The position numbers and the translations under genes are program-made. The notes below the pieces were generated by a model. It saw only the letters and a list, made by a program, of their open reading frames with translations. It was not told the DNA's origin and ran no database searches. Below, piece after piece: positions 9,275 to 18,200 of a DNA stretch of 64,000 nucleotides. Origin of the DNA: an uncultured Lentisphaeraceae bacterium (lineage in GTDB: Bacteria; Verrucomicrobiota; Kiritimatiellia; RFP12; DVOR01); contig CASEMQ010000038.1 of the NCBI GenBank assembly GCA_949289005.1, positions 1 to 64,000 on the forward strand, read 5' to 3'. The stretch's first letter is position 1. Every line of letters starts with the position of its first letter.

Positions 9275-11512
9275 TCACGGCGCGATGGGGAGCGAGACGG
9301 CGACCTCGGGCCGGACCGTGACGGCGCGGATGACGCCCTTGGCCTCGGCTTCATTCTTGGGAAGCGCCTCTTTGGGCAACCCCCTGACCGAGGCATTGAA
9401 GGGCGCGACGCGGAAGGCGAAGGTGTGGGGCTTGCCATCCCGGAGGAAGCGCCGCAGGGCGATGTGCCACAACTCGCCATTGTAGAGATTGTCCGTGTAC
9501 GCCTTGCCATCGACCGAGAAGACGGCGTTGTCGCCCACGTAATCCACCGTCAGCCACAGGTTGTCGGCGCCCTTGGGGAGCGCGTCCACGGTGAGCGACC
9601 ACTCGCCGGGGGCCTTCTTCTCCCACTTCGACTCGAAAATCGGCGCGGCGGGGACGGACGCGGGGCGCGCCACGCCGAAGAACCCCTCGCGCGGGGCGCC
9701 GGCGGGCGCGGGGAAGACACGTGCCACAAGTTTCGCGGGGTCGGCATCCGTGAGCGTGAGCGTCTTGCCGCCGTCGAGCGTGTAGGGCGAGGCGGCGGTG
9801 AGCACGAGCCGCTCGGCGCCGCCGAGATTGAGGCGCCACGCCTGCTCGGCCTGGGCGCGGGTGAGCGTGACGTAGGTGGCCGTGCCGACTGTGAAGGCGG
9901 AATCGAGCCCCGGCTCGGGGCGGACGGTCACGCAGCCCTCGTGAATGCCAAGGACGGGTCGTCGCGTCATGCCCTTCACCGCCGTGCCGGCCGGGAAGGC
10001 GAACTCGGGGACAATGCCCTCGCACGCGTAGAAGAAGAGCGTGTCGCCGAGGCGCGCGAAGGGCTGCGCCGAGGCATAGACAAGCGGAACGCCTCCAAAG
10101 GTTTGGTTATAGGGGAAAAGCAACGAGGCTCCCGCCTTGAGCGTGAAGGGCTCGGAGGGGAAGGTGAGCGACTTGCCGCCGGGCAGGGCCAGGCGGAAGC
10201 GGACGTCGCGTTGGTCCGCCATCGCCACGTAGTTCTGGAAGGTGCTCATGAGCACGAAGCCGGCACCGTCCTTGTCGCGCGCCACGGCGCGGAGGGACTC
10301 CGCGTCGCGCGGGTCCTTGGCGATGCCCTTCACGTAAACGGGCTGCGTGGGGACGAACTCGGGCGCGAAGTCGCGCACAAAGCTGTGGATGAGCTTGAGC
10401 CCCTTGCCGTTTTCGTTGTAGCGGCCGAACGCGCTGACGGGCGCGCCGTCGTAGTAGGAGATGGGGCCGCCGGGATCCTTGAGCGCGTGGTCCTGCGTGC
10501 CACCGTGGAACATGTAGTAACCGAACTGATTGCCGCCGCGGCCGAGGGTGTCCTGCGCGAGCGCCTCGGCGTTGCGGGTCTCCACGCGAATACGGTGGTT
10601 CCAGGCGCTGTCCATGCTCGCGCCCATCTCGCAGAAACCGACCATGAAGCGTGCGGGGTCGTAGTAGTCCTTGTACTCATTGAACATCGCGCCCCACGTC
10701 TCGCTCTTGTAGAGGAAGTCCTGCGTTGGCCGCCCAAAGTTCCCCCAGAAACGGTAAGGATAGGCACCCTGGAGCGGCAGGTAACGGCCCGAGGCGAAGT
10801 CGGCCCGCGTGTTGGCCGTAACCGTGTAGTACGGCGTTACCATGCCGAAGCCGCGCGCCGTCTCGTAGAGCCAGTCGATGTGGTCGGGCTTGCCGGAGGC
10901 GAACTCATTCTCCAACTGGATGCCCACGATAGGGCCGCCATCCTTGACGAAAAGCCCCTTGACCTGCTCGGCCACCTGGCCGTACCACCGCTTCGCGGCC
11001 GCGCAGTATTCCTTGCCCGCGTTCGAGCGTTGGTGCGGGTAGGCCATCACATAATCGGGGCGGCCGCCGTGCTTGGCTTCCGCGTTGCAATAGGGCCCGA
11101 AGCGCAACCACACCATCAGCCCCTGCTCCTGCGCCAGTTGGATGAAGCGCCGCAGTTCCTCGCGCCCGTCCCACTTCCATTCCCCCTGCTTGCGCTCGTG
11201 ATGGTTCCACAGCGCGTACGTGGCCACCACGTCGCACCCCAGCGCCTTCATCTTCGCCAACCCGCGCGCCCACTCCGAGGGGTCGTCGCGCAGATAGTGA
11301 TACTCGCCCATCACGGGAAACCACGGCTTGCCGTCGCGCGTGAAATAGCGCCGGTTGATGCCATAGTCCGTACCGTCCGCGGCCTTGCCGCCCATGTTCG
11401 CCTCCGGCTCCGGCACGGGCGTCGGCGCGGTGCAATCGAACTCCGCCACGCGCTCCGCCCCAAGCGTCCCGATTGCCGCCAATACCAACGCCACACCCGC
11501 AATGCATTTCAT
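9275..11512 (-). CDS. Secreted glycoside hydrolase family 35-like beta-galactosidase
   Basis: Probably removes terminal beta-galactosyl residues from glycans outside the cytoplasm. 745 residues. The Sec signal (MKCIAGVALVLAAIGTLGA) is followed by a TIM barrel. GGPIVGIQLENEF holds the acid/base Glu203, FMVGFCEMGASMDSAW the likely nucleophile Glu295, and GYYMFHGGTQ is a GH35 hallmark. The C-terminal third is beta-rich accessory sequence. The start at 11512 is chosen because it gives the signal peptide and follows AAAGGAACG; longer in-frame starts run into non-coding DNA. It is single-gene and monocistronic, with a -10-like TATACT 46 bases upstream. Its substrate is unknown; a sulfatase at 28.4 kb could act on similar sulfated glycans. 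Confidence 0.87.
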   Translation of the reverse strand: MKCIAGVALVLAAIGTLGAERVAEFDCTAPTPVPEPEANMGGKAADGTDYGINRRYFTRDGKPWFPVMGEYHYLRDDPSEWARGLAKMKALGCDVVATYALWNHHERKQGEWKWDGREELRRFIQLAQEQGLMVWLRFGPYCNAEAKHGGRPDYVMAYPHQRSNAGKEYCAAAKRWYGQVAEQVKGLFVKDGGPIVGIQLENEFASGKPDHIDWLYETARGFGMVTPYYTVTANTRADFASGRYLPLQGAYPYRFWGNFGRPTQDFLYKSETWGAMFNEYKDYYDPARFMVGFCEMGASMDSAWNHRIRVETRNAEALAQDTLGRGGNQFGYYMFHGGTQDHALKDPGGPISYYDGAPVSAFGRYNENGKGLKLIHSFVRDFAPEFVPTQPVYVKGIAKDPRDAESLRAVARDKDGAGFVLMSTFQNYVAMADQRDVRFRLALPGGKSLTFPSEPFTLKAGASLLFPYNQTFGGVPLVYASAQPFARLGDTLFFYACEGIVPEFAFPAGTAVKGMTRRPVLGIHEGCVTVRPEPGLDSAFTVGTATYVTLTRAQAEQAWRLNLGGAERLVLTAASPYTLDGGKTLTLTDADPAKLVARVFPAPAGAPREGFFGVARPASVPAAPIFESKWEKKAPGEWSLTVDALPKGADNLWLTVDYVGDNAVFSVDGKAYTDNLYNGELWHIALRRFLRDGKPHTFAFRVAPFNASVRGLPKEALPKNEAEAKGVIRAVTVRPEVAVSLPIAP

Positions 11513-11557
11513 GCCACGTTCCTTTCCGATCCAAGTCAGCACAATCGAACGCCCTTC

Positions 11558-11563
11558 AGTATA
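11558..11563 (-). promoter_or_regulatory. Putative -10 box of the GH35 gene
   Basis: TATACT on the minus strand, about 46 bases before the start codon. No convincing -35 hexamer is visible. Confidence 0.4.
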
Positions 11564-11847
11564 GCCGCCCATCCCCTTCACCCACCCCTCTTTTTCATGC
11601 ATTTTTCCCCTGCGTCCTATGCTATGCATTGGCGCACCTTGGGATACACCTCTCTTCGTCTTGCGCGGGCGGTGGCGGAGTTTCCCCTTTGGCAGAACGA
11701 TCGCCCCCCTCTTCTGCCTTGCCTCGACCTCTGCCAGTCCGCCTTCTTTCCGCTTTCTCTTCTTCCTTTCGCCTGCGCAATTACATTGTGGACGATTCAT
11801 CGCCGCGGTAGGCAAAAATAATGCTGGCGTTTGGTTGGGCGTTTTGG
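11564..11847. other. Non-coding stretch between the GH35 gene and the tRNA pair
   Basis: A pyrimidine-rich stretch (on the plus strand) between divergent units. Open frames here are short and have poor composition. I see no gene, repeat family or known RNA. It presumably holds upstream control sequence for the GH35 gene (minus) and the tRNA operon (plus). Confidence 0.5.
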
Positions 11848-11853
11848 TACAAT
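11848..11853 (+). promoter_or_regulatory. Extended -10 box of the tRNA operon
   Basis: TGG-TACAAT lies 33 bases before the tRNA-Gly gene. No clear -35 box is present, in line with other extended -10 promoters in this window. Confidence 0.5.
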
Positions 11854-11885
11854 TTATGGCCAAGTGATACGGTTTCGTGCCCTTC

Positions 11886-11959
11886 GCGGGTGTAGCTCAA
11901 TGGCAGAGCCCCAGCCTTCCAAGCTGGTCACGAGGGTTCGATTCCCTTCACCCGCTCCA
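11886..11959 (+). tRNA. tRNA-Gly (anticodon UCC), CCA encoded
   Basis: Acceptor GCGGGTG (11886-11892) pairs with CACCCGC (11949-11955). The D arm is TAGCTCAATGGCAGAGC. The anticodon stem CCAGC/GCTGG carries loop CTTCCAA, giving anticodon TCC. The T arm is GAGGGTTCGATTCCCTT. Discriminator T and a genomic CCA (11957-11959) follow. All four arms fold without mismatch in the acceptor. Confidence 0.96.
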
Positions 11960-11964
11960 CTCTT

Positions 11965-12049
11965 GCCGGGGTGGTGAAATGGCAGACACAGCAGACTCAA
12001 AATCTGCCGCCCCTAAAGCGTGAGGGTTCGAGTCCCTCCCCCGGCACCA
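11965..12049 (+). tRNA. tRNA-Leu (anticodon CAA), CCA encoded
   Basis: Acceptor GCCGGGG pairs with CCCCGGC. The anticodon stem GCAGA/TCTGC carries loop CTCAAAA, giving anticodon CAA (reads UUG). A long class II variable arm (CCGCCCCTAAAGCGTGA region) precedes the T arm GAGGGTTCGAGTCCCTC. Discriminator A and CCA are encoded. Only five bases separate it from tRNA-Gly, so they are cotranscribed. Confidence 0.96.
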
Positions 12050-12223
12050 TTCCAACTTCTTTCATGACAATAGGTTGCACTTGGCCACGACGCCCGGCTG
12101 TGCCCGGTTGCGCCTTGCCCGCGCCGATGCGGCTCGGGGGCGGTCTGGAGAACGTGGGGAAACGGCGGTAGGCAGGGGTGGGTTTTGGGGCTGGGGCGAG
12201 GTGCGGGGGCGTGGCGGCTGTGT

Positions 12224-12229
12224 TATACT
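12224..12229 (+). promoter_or_regulatory. Extended -10 box before the nitroreductase-uvrB unit
   Basis: TGT-TATACT at 12221-12229, 31 bases before the start codon. No good -35 hexamer. Confidence 0.5.
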
Positions 12230-12260
12230 GGGGACGTTTTTTGGAAGAAAGGATTGCTGT

Positions 12261-12863
12261 ATGAGCCTGATGAAACCGATGTTCGCTTTGTTGTCGATGG
12301 TGTGCGCGGCGGCGTTGATGGCCGAGGATGTGCGGTTGCCCGCGCCGCGGACGACGGGCGGGATGCCGTTGATGGAGGCGTTGGCCAAACGCGCGACGAG
12401 CCGCCGCACGGCGGGCGAGGCACCCACCCCGCAACAGTTGTCCGATTTGCTGTGGGCGGCCAATGGCATCACCCGAAAGGACGCGACGGGGGGCGATGGC
12501 AAGCGCACCGCGCCTTCGGCGATGGACAAGCGCGAGATCCAGATCGCCGTCCTCACCGAGAAGGGTTTGTTCACGTGGGATCCGGTGGCGAACACGCTCA
12601 CGGAGACGCCGGCGTGCGTGGATTTGGAGGATCAGCGCCGCGGGGCCTCGGTCTTCTTGGTTTTCTTCTATGACAAGGCCGTGCAGTCGCGCGACGCGGC
12701 GTTGGCGGACGTGGGCTTTGTGGGGCAGAATGTCTACCTTTTCTGCACGTCGCAGGGGTGGAACAGCGTCTTCATGGGGTCGATCGACCGCGCCAAGCTG
12801 GCGACGGCGTTGGGGCGCGAGAAGGACGAGATCCTCTTTGCCCAGCGCATTGGCGTGAAGTGA
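12261..12863 (+). CDS. Exported nitroreductase-family (SagB-like) protein
   Basis: A 200-residue protein with a Sec signal (MSLMKPMFALLSMVCAAALMA) followed by a single nitroreductase-like fold. LMEALAKRATSRR is the FMN-phosphate-contacting start, QLSDLLWAANGITR the classic second helix, and DVGFVGQNVYLFCTSQGW the late helix-strand that lines the flavin in SagB/ThcOx-type proteins. Such proteins normally bind FMN and reduce or oxidise small substrates; the substrate here is unknown. Location outside the cytoplasm is inferred from the signal peptide. AAAGG lies upstream of the ATG, and uvrB follows after 23 bases, so they share a transcript although no functional link is evident. Confidence 0.8.
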   Translation: MSLMKPMFALLSMVCAAALMAEDVRLPAPRTTGGMPLMEALAKRATSRRTAGEAPTPQQLSDLLWAANGITRKDATGGDGKRTAPSAMDKREIQIAVLTEKGLFTWDPVANTLTETPACVDLEDQRRGASVFLVFFYDKAVQSRDAALADVGFVGQNVYLFCTSQGWNSVFMGSIDRAKLATALGREKDEILFAQRIGVK

Positions 12864-12886
12864 GCGGGCGCCGGGGCGGCGCGGGC

Positions 12887-14983
12887 ATGCTGGAGACGCG
12901 GTTCGAGAACGAGCGCGGGGGCGGCCCGGCGAACTTTCGCCTGGTGGCGCCCTTTGCGCCGATGGGTGACCAGCCCGAGGCCATCGACGCGATTGTCGGC
13001 GGCTTCGCGGGCGGGGCGGGGCGTGCCATCCTGCGGGGGGTGACGGGCAGCGGCAAGACCTTCACGATGGCCAACGTCATCGCGCGCTTCGAGCGGCCCA
13101 CGCTTGTCATCTCGCACAACAAGACGCTGGCGGCGCAACTCTACGCGGAGTTGAAAGCGTTTTTCCCGGACAACGCGGTGGAGTACTTCATCTCGTACTA
13201 CGACTACTATCAGCCCGAGGCGTACATCCCGCAGACGGATACGTACATCGAGAAGGACGCCTCCATCAACGAGGATTTGGAGCGGTTTCGACTGGCGGCC
13301 TCGCACGCGTTGCTTGGGCGCAAAGACGTGATCATCGTGGCGTCCGTCTCGTGCATCTACGGTTTGCTTTCGCCGGAGGACTACCGCGGGTTGATGATTG
13401 CCCTGCACGAGGGGCAGGCGATCTCCCGCGAGACGCTCATCGCCCAACTAACGGAAATCCAGTACCAGCGCAACGATTACGACCCGCATCCGGGTGTCTT
13501 TCGCGTGCGCGGCGACGTGGTGGACATCTTCCCCTCGTATTCCACCGAGGGCATCCGCGTCTCCTTCTTCGGCGACGAGATCGAGGGGTTGCGCGCGGTC
13601 AACGCGCTCACGGGCAAGGTGGGCGGGGCGATGCCTTCGTGCCTGCTTTCGCCCGCCAAGCAATTCGTCATGCCCAAAAGCCAGCTCATGGGCGGCGTGG
13701 AGCGGATCAAGGCCGAGCTGAAGGAACGCCTGGCCCAGCTCGACGCCGCCGGCAAGTTGCTCGAGGCGCAACGGCTCCGCCAACGCACGGAGTATGACCT
13801 GGCCATGCTCGCGGAGATGGGCTACTGCACCGGCATCGAGAACTACTCCGCGCCTTTGGCCGGCCGCGCGCCGGGCGTGCCGCCGCCCACGCTCATCGAC
13901 TACTTTGGGCCGGACTTCCTCTGCATCATCGACGAGAGCCACGTCACGCTCCCCCAGATCCGCGCGATGTACAACGGCGACCAGGCGCGCAAGCAAGTGT
14001 TGGTGGACAATGGCTTCCGCCTGCCTTCGGCCAAGGACAACCGCCCGCTCACCTTCGATGAGTTTGACGCGCGCGTCCCCCGCATCCTCTACGTCTCGGC
14101 CACGCCCGGCCCGCACGAGCGCACGGTCGCCGCACTCGAGGCCGAACAGGTCATCCGCCCCACCGGGTTGCTCGACCCCGTCGTCGAGATTCGCCCCCTC
14201 GCCGGGCAGATCGACGACCTCATCGAGGAGATCCGCGCCAACGCCGAGCGCGGCGGCCGCACCCTTGTCGCCGCCCTCACCAAGCGCGCCTGCGAGGACC
14301 TCTCGCAATATCTCGCCGACATCGGCATCCGTGCCGAATGGCTCCATTCCGACCTGGACGCCATCGCCCGCGTGGACGTCTTGGGGCGGCTCCGCCGCGG
14401 CGACTTCGACGCGCTCATCGGCGTGAACCTGTTGCGCGAGGGGCTCGACCTGCCCGAGGTCACCCGCGTCGCCATCCTGGATGCCGACAAAGAGGGCTTT
14501 TTGCGCTCCGAGACCTCGCTCATCCAGACCGCCGGCCGCTGCGCCCGCAACGTCGAGGGCAAGGTCATCCTCTATGCCGACCAGGAGACCCCCGCCATCC
14601 GCGCCGTCTTGGAGGTTACCCGCACCCACCGCGCCAAACAGCGGGCCTACAACGACGCCCACGGCATTGTCCCGCACACCGTCCGCCGCGCCATCAACGA
14701 GGATCTCGCCGCCGAGGGCACCCCCGGCGCCGCCTCCGCCGCGCCCAACGCGCACGATGCCCCCCGCAACAAGCGGGGCCGCGGCGCCGCCGCCAAAGGC
14801 CGCCCCACCGCCCCCGCGAACGGCGGGCTCCTCGTCGCCGAGGGCGACCTGTCGCGCGACGATCTCTTGGCCGCCGTCGCCGCCTTGGAGCGCGAGATGC
14901 GCCAGGCCGCCGAGGCGCTCGAATTCGAGCGCGCCGCCATTCTCCGCGACGAACTCCGCGATCTCCAGCGCCGGCTTGGCTGA
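12887..14983 (+). CDS. uvrB: Excinuclease ABC subunit B (UvrB)
   Basis: DNA damage recognition and loading subunit of nucleotide excision repair, acting with UvrA and UvrC in the cytosol. 698 residues. Motif I is RGVTGSGKTFTMAN (about residues 50-63), and the beta-hairpin region is FFPDNAVEYFISYYDYYQPE (about 92-111). The DEAD-like box is CIIDESHVTL, helicase motifs V/VI are GVNLLREGLDLPEV and QTAGRCARN, and a C-terminal UVR domain (MRQAAEALEFERAAILRDEL) binds UvrC. The start at ATG 12887 agrees with homologue length. A Pro/Ala-rich low-complexity linker (about residues 615-650) precedes the UVR domain. Confidence 0.97.
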   Translation: MLETRFENERGGGPANFRLVAPFAPMGDQPEAIDAIVGGFAGGAGRAILRGVTGSGKTFTMANVIARFERPTLVISHNKTLAAQLYAELKAFFPDNAVEYFISYYDYYQPEAYIPQTDTYIEKDASINEDLERFRLAASHALLGRKDVIIVASVSCIYGLLSPEDYRGLMIALHEGQAISRETLIAQLTEIQYQRNDYDPHPGVFRVRGDVVDIFPSYSTEGIRVSFFGDEIEGLRAVNALTGKVGGAMPSCLLSPAKQFVMPKSQLMGGVERIKAELKERLAQLDAAGKLLEAQRLRQRTEYDLAMLAEMGYCTGIENYSAPLAGRAPGVPPPTLIDYFGPDFLCIIDESHVTLPQIRAMYNGDQARKQVLVDNGFRLPSAKDNRPLTFDEFDARVPRILYVSATPGPHERTVAALEAEQVIRPTGLLDPVVEIRPLAGQIDDLIEEIRANAERGGRTLVAALTKRACEDLSQYLADIGIRAEWLHSDLDAIARVDVLGRLRRGDFDALIGVNLLREGLDLPEVTRVAILDADKEGFLRSETSLIQTAGRCARNVEGKVILYADQETPAIRAVLEVTRTHRAKQRAYNDAHGIVPHTVRRAINEDLAAEGTPGAASAAPNAHDAPRNKRGRGAAAKGRPTAPANGGLLVAEGDLSRDDLLAAVAALEREMRQAAEALEFERAAILRDELRDLQRRLG

Positions 14984-15026
14984 GGGGAGGCGCTTGGGCG
15001 ACGGACATTCCTCAGGGGGGACGAAG

Positions 15027-15058
15027 CCGGGGGCGGCTCGCCCCGGGGTGTTGTTTTT
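15027..15058 (+). terminator. Probable intrinsic terminator downstream of uvrB
   Basis: CCGGGG (15027-15032) pairs with CCCCGG (15041-15046), followed by a T-rich tail (TGTTGTTTTT). Confidence 0.6.
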
Positions 15059-15188
15059 CGTGGGTGGCAGCGGAGCGTGCGTGAAGCGAAAAGCGAACGC
15101 TGTAGCGAAGGGCTTGGGGAAAATCGGGGACGCGGCCGAAAGTGGACTGCAAATCATCAAACACCCTGAAACGGCCGTACATTTGCGC

Positions 15189-15216
15189 TTGACTCTATGG
15201 GGGGGGGTGGTATTAT
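15189..15216 (+). promoter_or_regulatory. Promoter of the HerA-centred unit
   Basis: TTGACT (15189-15194), a 16-base spacer with a run of ten G, then TGG-TATTAT (-10 at 15211-15216). It is one of the best two-box promoters in the window. The leader is about 55 bases. Confidence 0.7.
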
Positions 15217-15276
15217 CAATGCGTTTTGGGACACGATTCCCATGAGCGGGCATGGTTTTGCGCGAAAGGTTGAGGC

Positions 15277-18200
15277 ATGGGCGACGGAGACGAGAAGCGG
15301 GTGGACGGGATGGCACTCTTTATGTCGTTGGGGGTGCCTTCCTCCGGCGAGGAGGGGCGGGGCATCGAGGCGGCGACGGGGGCGGCGACGATCGAGGTGG
15401 CGCGGACGATGGCGGTGGCGCGGTCTTCGCGGGCGGGCGGGCGTTGGGAGCCGTTGTTGCCGACCACGAACGAGGCGACGGACGTGGCGCCGCTTGAGCC
15501 GCGCGACCCGGAGGGGTTCGCGGGGGTGTTGGCGCGGACGGATCGGTTGTTGGGGCGCACGTATCTGGAGGGACTTTCCGCGCGTTGGCCGGTGTTGGGA
15601 GAAGGCCGGGGGTCGTGGGAGGATTTCTTCACGGAAGGGCGGAGGCAGGTTTCGCTTTTTCGGGTGCGGCATTTGGTCTTCCGGCCGGACGAGGATCCGC
15701 GCGAGCGGCTGAAGCCGTTTTATCTGGGGCTTCATGGTTTCGCGGGGAGCCCGTCGGTCTTTTTTGTGTTGGATAGCGACTACGACCCGCTGACGCGCCG
15801 GACGACGGTGTCGTTCTATTTGGGCATTCGGACGCACACGCGGGATCGGGAGGCGACGGCCGGGCAGTTTCGCGATTTGGCGCAGGGGTATTTCCCGGGG
15901 ACGGACTTTTCGGCTGAGTTGCAGGGCGAGGAGACGGAGGAGTTGCAGCGGCGGATTTTGCGCCGTGGGCAGTGCGAGATTGCGGTGGTCTCGGCCATTC
16001 CCTCGGCGAAGCGGGACGCGAAGGGCGAGCCGTTGCGGCAGGGGCTGGAGAGCCTGGTGGACGTGATGTTGGGGCACAGCTACACGGCCATCTTGGTGGC
16101 GCAGGCGGTGCCGCCCGAGGCCGCGGCCCGACGTCGGCGCGTGCTGGAAAATCTCTACACGGAGCTCTCCCCCGCGCAGAAGGTCAGCCAAAGCGTGCAG
16201 ACCAGCGAGAGCAAGGCCATCGGCCTCTCGTATTCCAAAAGCACGGGGCGCTCGGAGACGGATTCCTATAGCGTCACGCATACGCGGGGGACGAGTTGGT
16301 CCGAGACGGAGAGCACGGGGCACTCCTCGAGTTACACGAGCGGCTCGTCGTCGTCCTCGTCGTTCTCCGGGAGCCAAGGCGGCTCGTCGTCGTTCGGGTC
16401 GAGCAGTTCCAGCACGAGCAGTTCCTCCTATTCGCACAGCGTCACGCAGGGTGTCTCGGAGTCCACCGGGGAGACGCGCGGCAAGAGCGTCGGTGTCTCG
16501 GTGACGGCGACCGAAGGCTCCAGCGAGACGGACACGCGTGGGGTCACGCGCGGGGTGACGTTGGAGACGACGAACAAGAACGTGGCCGAGCTGATTGCCC
16601 GTCTGGAGGCGGCGTTGGAGCGGATGCGGTGCGCGGAGGGGTTCGGGCTCTGGGAGTGCGCGGCCTATTTCGTGGCGGACAACGCGACGAACGCGCTTTT
16701 GGCCGCGAACGCCTACAAGGCGTTGGTCTGCGGCGACGAGAGCGATGGCGAGCGCGCTTATCTGAGCCTATGGGACGGCGCGGCCGGGGCGCGCGCCTAC
16801 GACGGCACCAAGACACCGCGCCAAGCGGCGCTCTTGGCCTCCATCCTGAACGGCGAGCACCCGACGTTGCGCGGGGGGCGTGAAGGGTCGCCCTATTGGG
16901 AGATGACGCCCGGCTCGCTCGTCAGCGGCAAGGATTTGCCGTGGTTTCTGCCGTTGCCCATGCAATCGGTTCCGGGGCTGGTGGTGGACGAGATGGCGGC
17001 CTTCGAACGTTCGGTGCTGACGGTGGACACGACGCATCGCGGCGCGCGGCGGACGTTGCGCCTGGGGGACGTTTATCATTTGGGGCGGCGCGACGGGGCC
17101 CACGCGAATGCCGGGCAAGGTGGGGGGCGGGCCGTGGAACTGGACTTGGACGCCTTCACGGGGCATTGCCTGGTCACGGGCGCGACGGGGTCCGGAAAGT
17201 CGAACACCGTGGGCGTGCTTTTGGACGGGTTCGTGCGCGCAGGCGTGCCCTTCCTGGCGATCGAGCCGGCCAAGGGCGAGTACCGCAATGACTTCCGGTG
17301 GGTGCGCAACGCGGATGGCTCGCCCATCTCGGTCTTTTCCACGCACCCCTGCGTGGGGCAACTGCTGCGCATCAACCCCTTCCGCTTCCCGGCGAGCGTC
17401 CACGTGCTGGAGCATATCGATCGTCTGCTCTCGGTCTTCTCGTCGTGTTGGGAGATGACGGAAGCGCAGCCGATGTTCCTTAAGAAGGCCGTGGAGCGTG
17501 CGTATGTCGATTGCGGGTGGAACCTCTTCCATTCCTGCTTCACGCGTGATGGGGAGCCGAGCTTCCCAACCTTCGCTAGGCTCATCGGCTGTCTGCGCAC
17601 GGTCATTCAAGAGTCGGATTACGACGAGCGCGCCAAGGGCATCTACACCGGCGCGCTTGTTACGCGCGTCGAGTCGTTGGCCAGCGGTTTGTTGGGCGCG
17701 GTTTTCCGGGGCACGCAGGACATCCCGGCCGAGACGCTCTTTGCCTCGAACTGCATTGTGGACCTGAGCCGGCTTGGGTCGGCCGAGACCAAGGCGCTCA
17801 TCATGGGCATGCTCGTGATGGCGCTTTCGGAGTACCATGCCGACGAGGCGCTCCGCACCGGCATCCGCAATGCCGCGCTCCGCCACGTTACCGTGCTCGA
17901 GGAGGCGCATAACCTCCTACGCAACGCCAACACTGTGACCGAGGGCAATGGCGCGACGGTCGCCAAGGCCATCGAGACGCTCGGCAACGCCATCGCCGAA
18001 ATGCGCACCTATGGCGAAGGCTTCCTCGTCGTCGACCAATCCCCCGGCGCGCTCGACATTTGCGCCACGCGCAACACCAACACCAAAATCGTCATGCGCC
18101 TGCCCGAACAGCAGGATTGCGAGGCGATGGCCAAGGCGTTGGCCTTGGACGATTGGCAGAAACAGGAAATCGCCAAGCTCAACCCCGGCGTCGCCGTCGT

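Noticed and set aside
6640-9510. A 956-residue open frame on the minus strand opposite dapL and phosphofructokinase
   Set aside because: Composition is Gly/Val/Asp/Ala repeats typical of the antisense of GC-rich genes, with no domain. The sense strand carries two clear enzymes.
9083-11821. A 912-residue plus-strand open frame opposite the GH35 gene
   Set aside because: Shadow of the GH35 gene, which has a signal peptide and catalytic motifs in the minus frame.
11881-12049. tRNA-linked integration site for a mobile element
   Set aside because: No integrase gene and no repeat of the tRNA 3' end was seen downstream in the window.
16180-16560. Serine-rich stretch as a separate adhesin gene or a repeat insertion
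   Set aside because: The frame is continuous with the ATPase on both sides, and no start or stop separates it.
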